Below are positions 6,882 to 14,747 of a stretch of 64,000 bases of DNA, piece by piece. The first letter of the stretch is position 1, and every line of letters begins with the position of its first letter. The notes beneath the pieces are model-generated. The model saw nothing but the letters and a program-made list of their open reading frames with translations. It was not told the DNA's origin and made no database searches. Source of the DNA: Thiobaca trueperi (GTDB taxonomy: Bacteria > Pseudomonadota > Gammaproteobacteria > Chromatiales > Chromatiaceae); assembly GCF_004342175.1 (NCBI RefSeq), contig NZ_SMAO01000003.1:1-64000 (forward strand). Reading direction: 5' to 3'. A program made the translations under genes and the position numbers.

Positions 6882-8432
6882 TCAGGCTTCCCGGAGTTGG
6901 TGGATGAGTGTCTGGCGCTGCCGGATGACGGCGAGGGTTCGGGCCAGGGTGTCGGCGAACGGCTGAAGCTCCGGGCGGTCGAGCGACCAGCCGTCGGCGG
7001 CCTCGGCCAGCAGGTCGGCAGGCAGACAGCAGATGAAGTCGGGGAGCGTCCGGCGCAGGCTGTAGTCGTGCACGCCTTGCCCGTCCGCGAGCTGGCGGCG
7101 GATCCGGTCCAGCAGGCGGCGCGCGATGGGCGTCGAGAGCAGTGTGCCGTCGTGCATCAGACTCTGGGCGATGCGGCCCAGCATGGCGCCCAGGACGGCG
7201 CCGCGCGGCGGGTTTTCGATGACACCCAGCCAGTGCGACTCGCGCTCGGGTGGTGGCAGGCGGTCGATGAGATCGAATGGATCCAGATGGAGCCCCTTGA
7301 CCGGCAGGCGTTGCAGCAGCGCCTCGATCCAGGCGACCGTCGGTGTCCGCGCCAGTGAGTCGATCCAGGCGCGCAGCAGGGCGAGTTCCCAGTCGGTGCC
7401 CTTGGCCCAGCGCACGCACTCGGGCGCATCCAGCCTGGTCTGGCGGTTCCACCAGTCGAGCGGCAGGGCGCGGGCCATCTGATAGAGCCACCAGGCACGC
7501 TGGCCGAGCCCGTCACCCTGGGGAACGCTCTCTTCGATGGCGTCCTTCTTCCACTCGGGATCGAAGGTCTCGGGCGGCTCGATGGTCGTCGTCTGGCGCA
7601 GTCGCTTGCGTTGCTGCCCGAGACAGGCGCCGACCCGCTCGCCCATGCGGGCGCTGTAGCGGCTGTCCGGCAGTCGAGCGAGCAGTGACGCCGCCTGCTG
7701 GCGCACCTCCTTGGCACGGTCCTTCAGACAGCCCTCAAGAAAGTCTTCGTCCTCCGCGCCCAGTCCGGTCGCGAACTCGGCCAGCAGACGGGCACGACCG
7801 CGCGCGTCGGTCTCGGCGAAGGTCGCGGCCAGTCGCTGGCGGGCGTCTGCCGGATCGGTGCGGCGCAGCGCGGCGAGGAAGCGTCCGCGCTGTTCCAGCG
7901 TGCCCTCGTCCCACCAGAGCGGATCGGGCGTCGTCTCGTCCGCCGCCAGGGCCGGCTGCCATTCCGGGTTGATGCGGGCCAGCCAGCGTCCGCGCTCGCC
8001 GACCACTGCCGGCAGCAGCGGGCGCAGCCAGGTCTGCTGGAGGGCGAGTCTCAGTGCGCGCGGCAGCAGACGCGGGGGCAGGGTGCGCCCGGCGCTGGCG
8101 AGCTGGCGCAGGGCCAGCGCACGCAGCGGATCGGGGCCGTCGTCGAGGATGGATTGCAGGGTCGAGACCAGTTCCGGTGTCCCGGCTGGCGTCTGCTGCG
8201 CGTCCGGGCAGGGCGCGAGCAGAGCCTGTTCGGTGACGCCGGGCAGGAAACCGGCGTCCGCGCAGACGGCGAGCACGCCGGCCAGGCGCAGCGCGGTCGG
8301 TTCGGGCGCGCTGGCGTCGGACTGGATCTGGGCTAGCAGTGCGCCGAGTTCACCGTCGGTGCTCGGCCAGTCGGGCGGGCGGCGCTCGGTGCCGATGAGG
8401 AGCTGGGTGGCGAGCTGGTCGATCAGTTGCAT
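6882..8432 (-). CDS. DUF5691 family protein
   Basis: A 516-residue cytoplasmic protein of the DUF5691 type. It is almost wholly helical, rich in Leu, Ala and Arg, with HEAT-like helix pairs (for example DEDFLEGCLKDRAKEVRQQA and ASLLARLPDSRYSARM) suggesting a scaffold. No catalytic motif is visible. The start codon overlaps the SWIM gene stop by one base (TGATG), so translation is coupled, and moxR follows after 5 bases. Role unknown; membership in a complex with MoxR and VWA is inferred from conserved neighbourhood. Confidence 0.75.
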   Translation of the reverse strand: MQLIDQLATQLLIGTERRPPDWPSTDGELGALLAQIQSDASAPEPTALRLAGVLAVCADAGFLPGVTEQALLAPCPDAQQTPAGTPELVSTLQSILDDGPDPLRALALRQLASAGRTLPPRLLPRALRLALQQTWLRPLLPAVVGERGRWLARINPEWQPALAADETTPDPLWWDEGTLEQRGRFLAALRRTDPADARQRLAATFAETDARGRARLLAEFATGLGAEDEDFLEGCLKDRAKEVRQQAASLLARLPDSRYSARMGERVGACLGQQRKRLRQTTTIEPPETFDPEWKKDAIEESVPQGDGLGQRAWWLYQMARALPLDWWNRQTRLDAPECVRWAKGTDWELALLRAWIDSLARTPTVAWIEALLQRLPVKGLHLDPFDLIDRLPPPERESHWLGVIENPPRGAVLGAMLGRIAQSLMHDGTLLSTPIARRLLDRIRRQLADGQGVHDYSLRRTLPDFICCLPADLLAEAADGWSLDRPELQPFADTLARTLAVIRQRQTLIHQLREA

Positions 8433-9769
8433 CAGGCGGGGCTCCGGGCGTCGGTCCAGACCAGTCCGGGCGCCCAGGCGCTGAGCGGCCGCAGATGTTC
8501 GCCGTCCCATTCGCCGAACAGGGTGAGCGGCGAGCCGCCAGCGATGGCGACCAGCGGCCAGGCGCCGTCCTCGTTGAGTTGCAGGCGCAGCGCGCAATCG
8601 TCATCCAGACGTAGCATCCAGCCAGCCCCGTCGGTCGGCTGCGGGACACCGGCGATTAAAAGACCGCGCGGCGACTGCCACGGATTGGCGGCGATCTGTC
8701 CGGCGAGGCGTGACAACATGTCCGCGAGCGCGGTCGGCCCGACCGGCAGGCGATCCGGCTGGCGTTGCGGCGGATCGACGCAGAGCGCACGCAGCGGGGC
8801 GGAGCCGGGATAAAAGGCGAGGGTCGCGGTCAGGGTGTCGCCGGTCACCAGACCTGGCTCGAAGCGGGCGCTGCCGTGGCTGTAGTCGAGCAGCAGCGCC
8901 TGCCGGCCACTGGCGCGCCCCTGGAGCCAGGCGCGGCGCAGCAGCAGACGCTCTTCCTCGGCGACAAAGACGCCCAATACCAGCCAGTCGTCGCTGACAC
9001 GCTCGCCGCTGCCGAGCACGGCGTCCCGGTCCTGCGACAGACCCAGCGCCGCGCGCAGGTCGGTCTGCTCGGCGTCCGGCAGCGTATCAAGGCGGCGGGC
9101 GCCATCGATCATGAGCTGCATCCGCCCGAGTTCGGCCAGCAGTCGCCCGTGCCAGTGTTCGCCGCGTCCAACCAGCCCGCCCGCACGGCGCAGGCGGTAG
9201 GCGAGCCCCGGCAACTGAGCGTCGATCATGCGCGCGGCCATGGCGTCCCAGATCTCCGGCTGGCCCGGAAGCTGGGCCAGACCCTGACGCAGCCGGTCGG
9301 CCAGCCAGGTTTCCAGCTCGGCCAAACCATCCTGCATGCGCTGGAGCCGGATGGTCTCGCGGCGGGCGGCGGCCTGTGGATCCGCCGGTGCGGCTGAGAC
9401 ATCAGCCGACTGCTTGCGCTCCTGCCGCTCGGCGCGCTGGGTGCGCGAGGTCAGCCACTCGCTGACCCAGCCCGGCGGCTCGGCTTGGGTGAACTTATCG
9501 GCGTGCTGCAAGTGGAGCAGACCCAGCGCCAGACCGTGCTTGCAGGGAAACTTGCGGCTCGGGCAGGTGCAGCGGAAGGCGGGGCCGGAGAGGTCGATCT
9601 GAGTCTGGTAGGGCTTGGATCCGCTGCCCTGGCATTCACCCCAGATCGCCGTCTCGTCGTATTCGAGTCGCGGCCACTTGGCCGGGATCACCAGCCCCCT
9701 GGCTGACTTGACCGAGGAGGCGTCTGGCGCAAGTTGCAGAAGTTCATCGGCGCTGAGGTTCAGTGGCAT
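8432..9769 (-). CDS. SWIM zinc-finger protein heading the MoxR/VWA cluster
   Basis: A 445-residue protein with a SWIM zinc finger: C67-T-C69, six residues, then C76-K-H78 (FRCTCPSRKFPCKHG). SWIM fingers bind nucleic acid or protein and recur in conflict and repair systems. The remaining 360 residues show no recognised enzyme; residues about 110-140 are charged and probably flexible. It is the first gene of a minus-strand run SWIM-DUF5691-moxR, and the region upstream (9770-9930) is the likely promoter, although no clear -35/-10 pair was identified. Only the zinc-binding motif is directly supported. Confidence 0.8.
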   Translation of the reverse strand: MPLNLSADELLQLAPDASSVKSARGLVIPAKWPRLEYDETAIWGECQGSGSKPYQTQIDLSGPAFRCTCPSRKFPCKHGLALGLLHLQHADKFTQAEPPGWVSEWLTSRTQRAERQERKQSADVSAAPADPQAAARRETIRLQRMQDGLAELETWLADRLRQGLAQLPGQPEIWDAMAARMIDAQLPGLAYRLRRAGGLVGRGEHWHGRLLAELGRMQLMIDGARRLDTLPDAEQTDLRAALGLSQDRDAVLGSGERVSDDWLVLGVFVAEEERLLLRRAWLQGRASGRQALLLDYSHGSARFEPGLVTGDTLTATLAFYPGSAPLRALCVDPPQRQPDRLPVGPTALADMLSRLAGQIAANPWQSPRGLLIAGVPQPTDGAGWMLRLDDDCALRLQLNEDGAWPLVAIAGGSPLTLFGEWDGEHLRPLSAWAPGLVWTDARSPA

Positions 9770-9928
9770 GCGGCGCTGTCATCCGTCGTGGTGTGGAACC
9801 CTGGCCTGTCACGATCCGCCCTCGCCGGGTTCGCCGTTCTGGTTCTGAGATGCGATCACGGGGCGCTGGACGGGGCATCAATTCAGGTCATTTCCGGGAA
9901 ATACTATACCCGGATCAGAATTTTGATT

Positions 9929-10023
9929 TAGACAGGATTAACAGGATTTTCCAAGATGGATGGGATTTACAAATCTTTGTTTTTAATCATGTTAATCTTG
10001 GATCATCCTGTTAATCCTGTCCA
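9929..10023. repeat. Long intergenic palindrome (GACAGGATTAACAGGAT family)
   Basis: Left arm GACAGGATTAACAGGATTTT and right arm ATCCTGTTAATCCTGTC enclose an AT-rich centre. Other copies lie at 29711 and, interrupted, at 60021. It occupies most of the gap between the SWIM gene and the GT4 gene. Confidence 0.8.
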
Positions 10024-10065
10024 TTGACGGCATTTCGGGCGAGTACGAACTTTGCTGAGAATCGC

Positions 10066-11277
10066 CTAAGCATCATCCCGCCCAGCGATAGAGGATGCAC
10101 CCAACACCTCCAGATAATGCGCGGCGCTCTGTGCCTGCTCATAGTCGGCAACTGCCGCCCGCAGCCTTGCAGCCGGCGTCGGTTGTTCCAGCATGCCCTG
10201 CATGGCGTCGGCCAGGGCACTGACATCACCGAGCGGCACCAGTGGTGCAATGCGTCCGCCATCGAGAATCTCAGCCGGCCCGCTCGGGCAGTCGGTCGCG
10301 ACCACCGGCACCCCGAGCGCCATCGCCTCGGTCAGCACATTCGGCGAGCCTTCCCAGGCGGAGGAGAGCACGAACAACCGCGCCCGCGCCAGCCAGGCAT
10401 AGGGATTGTCCTGAAAGCCGGGCAGCTCGACGCTGTCGGTCAGGCCCAGTTCGGCGATCAGTGATTCCAGTCCGGCGCGTGCGCCGCCCTCGCCGAGGAT
10501 CAGCAATCGGCAATCGCGGGTCGCCCGTACCTGAGCGAAGGCGCGGATCAGGGTCGGAAAATCCTTCTGGCGCTGCAAACGTCCCACACCCATGATGACC
10601 GGAGGCTGATCGGGCATCAGCCAGGGATGCGGGCAGGGCGCGGCGGCCTGGATCGTCAGGTCGGGCGTGATGACCGGATTGCGGATGACCTGGATCCGCT
10701 CGCGCGGCAATCGGGCGATGCGGGCGGTATCCTCGGCGACGCCATTGGACACGGCGACGATCCGATCGATGCGGGGATACAGCAGCCGGATCGGTGCATA
10801 GCGCAGCCAGCGTTCAACCGGCGTGCGGTCGGCCATCGCGGTGGACAGATTGGTGCCCAGGCGCAGCACCAGACGGGTATCGGTCCCAGCCAGTGCGCGC
10901 GCCAGCACGGCGGTGCGCCCGGCGCGGTCTTTTGCTGCCAGCAGGGCAGCAGGCCGGCGCTGGCGCAGATAGCGGGCCAGCGCCGGAATCGCCGCCAGGG
11001 TGTGCGTGACGTTCAGGTGGATCGGATTGACCTCGGGCGGCAGACGCGCCAGATGCGGGCTCTCGGCGCGCACCATGACCAGATCGACCGGCTGTCCAAG
11101 ATCCACGAAGCCGTGCAGCAGATTGATCAGCATGCGCTCGACGCCACCGGCGCCGGAGAATGAGGCGAAGACGGCGAGCGGGGCGGGGATAACCCCGTTT
11201 GAGTCGGGCAGTGGGCGGCTGTTCAAGGTTTCTGAGATCCGGACGCAAGGTGTTTGAGTGTGCGGCAGCCGGGTCAT
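10066..11277 (-). CDS. GT4-family glycosyltransferase
   Basis: A 403-residue GT-B glycosyltransferase of family 4. The N-terminal domain has the acceptor-side glycine loop FSGAGGVERMLINLL (about residues 39-53). The C-terminal nucleotide-sugar domain has VGRLQRQKDFPTLIRAF, LGEGG, and the EGSPNVLTEAMALGVPVVATD signature with a glutamate pair. Such enzymes add sugars to lipopolysaccharide, capsule or exopolysaccharide. The start ATG at 11277 gives about 35 extra residues before the conserved core. It is monocistronic here, flanked by a long palindrome and by the divergent protease gene. The sugar donor cannot be read from sequence. Confidence 0.85.
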   Translation of the reverse strand: MTRLPHTQTPCVRISETLNSRPLPDSNGVIPAPLAVFASFSGAGGVERMLINLLHGFVDLGQPVDLVMVRAESPHLARLPPEVNPIHLNVTHTLAAIPALARYLRQRRPAALLAAKDRAGRTAVLARALAGTDTRLVLRLGTNLSTAMADRTPVERWLRYAPIRLLYPRIDRIVAVSNGVAEDTARIARLPRERIQVIRNPVITPDLTIQAAAPCPHPWLMPDQPPVIMGVGRLQRQKDFPTLIRAFAQVRATRDCRLLILGEGGARAGLESLIAELGLTDSVELPGFQDNPYAWLARARLFVLSSAWEGSPNVLTEAMALGVPVVATDCPSGPAEILDGGRIAPLVPLGDVSALADAMQGMLEQPTPAARLRAAVADYEQAQSAAHYLEVLGASSIAGRDDA

Positions 11278-11423
11278 GATAACTGAGCCGTCTGGTGCAG
11301 TGGTTGAGGCGATGATCCGTGTCAGCCAGGCACAAATCTTCCTCCGTCCCCGGTAGTCAACCAGACGCGGCTGACTTATTCTTCTGAATCACGGGATCAA
11401 TCATCGTTTCTGGAGTCATCGCA

Positions 11424-13928
11424 ATGGAGAGAAATCGGCTGATCGGAAGGCTTTTTCCGTTGATTTTGCTGGGATTGTCTGGCGGTGCCCTGGCGGTTGA
11501 GGTCTTTCCGCAACCCCAGGCCACGGGCATGGCGCAGTCCGCGCAACAGCTTGTGCAGCAGGCCAGCGTGCAGCGGTTGAGCGCGCTGATCGGACAGCGT
11601 CCCACACTCTCCGCCGCCAGACTGGAACTGACCGATGCGGATCGGGAGCGGATCGATGCAGACAACAGGGCGGCTCGCTCTGGTGCGCCGCTCAAGGTTG
11701 GTCTCGTCAAGGCGCTGGATATGCGCATTGATCTGCAACCGCTGGATGTCGATGCGATGACCGATCAGACCTATTCGTTCCTTGGCGGGCATGTCCGCCG
11801 CGCCGAAGGACACCTGACCTGGGCCGTGCGATTGGATACTGTGGGAGCGGCAGGTGCGCGGTTTCGCTTCGATGACGTCAGTCTGCCGAATGGGGCGTCG
11901 ATTCATGTCTATAACGATGCCGGCGCGTCCCATACCTACTCTGCTGATCGCAAGAGTTTCTGGACGCATTCCGTCACTGGAGACCAGATCTACATTCAGG
12001 TCGAACTGCCCGATCAGGCCAGCGACAACGCTCACTTTCAGATCGGCGCCGTCATGCTGCTCGATGCCTCATCGGAGGCGTTCTGCCCCAACAATGCGCC
12101 CTGCGTCGAGGATGGCTCCTGTCATGACACCAGCGAATGGTCCGAAATCGACAAGGTTCGCAAGGCGGTCGCGCGCTTCAACTTCATTGAAGACGGCTGG
12201 AGTTACCTCTGTAGCGGCGGTCTGCTGGCCGATACCGACGACACCACGGCCATCCCCTATTTCCTGACCGCTGACCATTGTGTCAGCACGCGCGAGGTCG
12301 CCGCCACGGTGGAGACCTGGTTCGACTTCCGCACCGCATCCTGCAACAGCGAATGCCCCACCGGGCCGGGAACCTCATCCACGCTGGGCGCGACCCTGCT
12401 GAACAATTCAGCCCTCAACGATCACAGCCTGCTGCTGCTGGACGAAGAGCCGCCAGCGGATGCCTGGTTTCTGGGCTGGACCGACACCCCGGTCGCGCGC
12501 GCCAATGAGACCATGCTGTACCGTCTGAGTCATCCCCGTGGCTCGCCGCAGGCCTATTCGACCCATCGGATCGACACGAACGCTGAGACCTGCGGCAGTC
12601 TGCCGCGCGGTCCTTTTATTTACAGCCGTGATGTCGTTGGTGCAACGGAAGGCGGCAGCAGCGGTTCGCCTGTGATGCAGTCCAACGGTCAGGTTGTCGG
12701 TCAGCTTTACGGCGCCTGCGGTCTTGATCCCGACAATGTCTGCGATGTGGTGAACAACGCCAGCGTCGATGGCGCCTTTGCCAGTTATTTCCAGGATGTC
12801 GCGAAGTGGCTCAAACCCGATCCGCTCAATCTCCCGCTGACCCTGCAAAAGTTCGGCAGCGGCAAGGGTCGCGTGCAGTCGTCGCTGGACGCGGGTGATC
12901 CCGAGGCATTGGCTCAGGCCGGACTCAGCGTAACGCCGAAGCTGGCAGGCGGCACCCAGGTCGCGCAAACCGACTGGCCCTGGCAGGCCGCCATCAAGAT
13001 CAGCACCTGGCGGGTCAATGGCGAATGGACCTGCGGCGGGTCGGTCATCGATTCCAGATGGGTGCTGACCGCCGCGCACTGTATCGTCGATGGCATCGAG
13101 GATCCTTATCACGAGTTTGTCACGGTCGCACCCGCCAACATCCAGATCCGCGTCGGTTCCGAGCGGTTTGAGTTTGGCGGACAGACCACAGGGGTCAGGC
13201 GCATCGTCAAGCACCCGGATTTCGATCCCGTCACCCGTGACAACGATCTTGCCCTGCTCGAACTCAAGGAGGCCGTCTTTGTCGAGCCGGTGCGTCCGGT
13301 CACTCTGGAACGCGAAGAAAAGCAGGCCTGTCCCGGCATTCAGGGCGCGGTGACTGGCTGGGGCACTGATGTCGCCTGCGGTCAGACGGCCAGGGTGCTG
13401 TCAAAGGTCAACGCCAGTCTGGTCGATCCGGCGCAGTGTCGCACGGCTTACGGCGCTGACAGCATCACCGGCAACATGCTCTGCACCGCGCCCGGAACGG
13501 ATAATGGCACGCTGTGTCAGGCCGACGAAGGCAGTCCGCTGGTGGTCAGCAATGGTCGGGGTGGCTATGTCCAGGCCGGCATCCTGAGCCGGGGTGACGA
13601 TGACTGCACGAACCCAACCCGACCGACCGTCCATACGCGCCTTGCCAATTATGTCGGCTGGATGGAAGGCATGACGGGCCTGGATCTGACCTCCGAGGTT
13701 GGCTCTGGCATCATCGACTGCGGCAGCACCTGTTCCGCCGAGTATCCCGGCGGCACCACCCTGACGCTCACCGCCACCGCCGATCCGGGATCCACCTTTG
13801 CTGGCTGGGGCGGCGCCTGCGAAGGCACCGAGAGCACCTGTCAGCTCACCGTGACCCAGGCGCTCAACGTCCGGGCGACCTTCAACTCGATTAACGCTCA
13901 ATCGCGTGCGTGCGCAGGCTCGCCTTAG
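11424..13928 (+). CDS. Secreted double trypsin-like protein, second domain lacks the catalytic Ser
   Basis: An 834-residue exported protein. Signal peptide at 1-25 (ending GGALA). A propeptide-like region leads to a first S1-type domain (about 230-470) with LTADHC (H285), NDHSLLLL, and GGSSGSP (S413), so probably active and like lysyl-endopeptidase proteins. A second chymotrypsin-fold domain (about 517-750) starts LAGGTQVAQTDWPWQAA and keeps TAAHC (H552) and DNDLALLEL (D608). Its serine site reads CQADEGSPLVV instead of CQGDSGGP, putting Glu702 at the nucleophile. The C-terminus has a GSGIIDCGSTCSAEYPGG...FAGWGGAC repeat typical of bacterial surface proteins. SD CTGGAGT lies upstream of ATG 11424. 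Confidence 0.85.
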   Translation: MERNRLIGRLFPLILLGLSGGALAVEVFPQPQATGMAQSAQQLVQQASVQRLSALIGQRPTLSAARLELTDADRERIDADNRAARSGAPLKVGLVKALDMRIDLQPLDVDAMTDQTYSFLGGHVRRAEGHLTWAVRLDTVGAAGARFRFDDVSLPNGASIHVYNDAGASHTYSADRKSFWTHSVTGDQIYIQVELPDQASDNAHFQIGAVMLLDASSEAFCPNNAPCVEDGSCHDTSEWSEIDKVRKAVARFNFIEDGWSYLCSGGLLADTDDTTAIPYFLTADHCVSTREVAATVETWFDFRTASCNSECPTGPGTSSTLGATLLNNSALNDHSLLLLDEEPPADAWFLGWTDTPVARANETMLYRLSHPRGSPQAYSTHRIDTNAETCGSLPRGPFIYSRDVVGATEGGSSGSPVMQSNGQVVGQLYGACGLDPDNVCDVVNNASVDGAFASYFQDVAKWLKPDPLNLPLTLQKFGSGKGRVQSSLDAGDPEALAQAGLSVTPKLAGGTQVAQTDWPWQAAIKISTWRVNGEWTCGGSVIDSRWVLTAAHCIVDGIEDPYHEFVTVAPANIQIRVGSERFEFGGQTTGVRRIVKHPDFDPVTRDNDLALLELKEAVFVEPVRPVTLEREEKQACPGIQGAVTGWGTDVACGQTARVLSKVNASLVDPAQCRTAYGADSITGNMLCTAPGTDNGTLCQADEGSPLVVSNGRGGYVQAGILSRGDDDCTNPTRPTVHTRLANYVGWMEGMTGLDLTSEVGSGIIDCGSTCSAEYPGGTTLTLTATADPGSTFAGWGGACEGTESTCQLTVTQALNVRATFNSINAQSRACAGSP

Positions 13929-13932
13929 GTGA

Positions 13933-13970
13933 ATCCGGCTGGGGCGAGCGAGCGTGAGCCCCAGCCGGAT
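13933..13970 (+). terminator. Strong hairpin after the protease gene
   Basis: A 13-base perfect stem ATCCGGCTGGGGC / GCCCCAGCCGGAT with a 12-base loop, starting 5 bases after the stop codon. It has no T tract. It lies between convergent genes and may serve both strands as terminator or transcript end protector. Confidence 0.65.
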
Positions 13971-14071
13971 CACGCTTGGTGCGCCTGCTTTATCAACGCG
14001 GTTACGCGCGCGAGCAGGTACTTGAGCTATTTCGTATTCTGGATTGGATTCTCCGCCTGCCGGATGCGCTC

Positions 14072-14566
14072 TCACCGCGCCATCTGCCCCACAATGCCCT
14101 GAATCCCCGGATGTTCCATCAGACGCTGAATGCGCGGATCCGCACGCAGCCGCTCCAGATCGCCAGCGAGGATCAGGCGCGTCAGTTCAGGGTCGGCAAG
14201 GACGGCCTGAATCGCCGGGTCGTTCTGGAGCGCCGTGATCTGTCCCATCAATCCAGGATTGGTCGCCAGTTGCTGTTGAATGGAGGCGATCTCAGGCCCG
14301 TAGGCCGATACGTCGGGCGCGATCCCCCCGCCGCTGCCCGGCGGCTGAATCGAGCGGATCGCTGACTCGGGAACCGACATCTCGCCCAGGGTCGTGGAGC
14401 GGATCCGATACTGGCCGTTGTCGATCCCCACCAGCTCGCCGGTAATCAGGCTGCCATCGCTGAGTTCAATCCGGCTCTCGCCGGCCAGGAGCGGGTTGCC
14501 GCCTGCCAGAAGAAGACCGGCGATCAGTCCGCCCGCGACCCGCTGTCTTGAAAATACACGAAACAT
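14072..14566 (-). CDS. Exported protein of unknown function with an Sm-like N-terminal half
   Basis: A 164-residue protein with a signal peptide (MFRVFSRQRV...LLLAGGNPLLAG). The segment IELSDGSLITGELVGIDNGQYRIRSTTLGEMSVPESAIRSI resembles the short beta-barrel found in periplasmic proteins that read G.L.G.V......Y.I.S..G...V....I. The second half (DPAIQAVLADPELTRLILAGDLERLRADPRIQRLMEHP) repeats short helices of the type LxxDPxxxxLL. GAGAGG lies 9 bases before ATG 14566; an ATG at 14572 is also possible but has only 3 bases of spacing. It stands alone between the protease terminator and a MITE. Function unknown. Confidence 0.6.
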   Translation of the reverse strand: MFRVFSRQRVAGGLIAGLLLAGGNPLLAGESRIELSDGSLITGELVGIDNGQYRIRSTTLGEMSVPESAIRSIQPPGSGGGIAPDVSAYGPEIASIQQQLATNPGLMGQITALQNDPAIQAVLADPELTRLILAGDLERLRADPRIQRLMEHPGIQGIVGQMAR

Positions 14567-14656
14567 ATTCATTAACCTCTCGATTGAAGAGCAATCCAAA
14601 GGATTGATGGTATCCTTGCCGCCGGACTTGAAAACAGCGCCGCGTCACGAAACGCT

Positions 14657-14741
14657 TAAACCGCGCCCACTCCGATAATCCTTGAGCCTGCCGGGGCCGA
14701 CCCGATCCACAAACATCGCCTATCGCGCCGGGCGCGGTTTA
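14657..14741 (-). mobile_element. TA-flanked MITE-like element, type 1, reverse orientation
   Basis: TA-AACCGCGCCC...GGGCGCGGTT-TA, 85 bases with flanks, the reverse complement of the copies at 22822 and 42729. It ends 6 bases before the mrpA start codon and occupies the place where a promoter and ribosome-binding site would be expected. Confidence 0.8.
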
Positions 14742-14747
14742 AACCGT

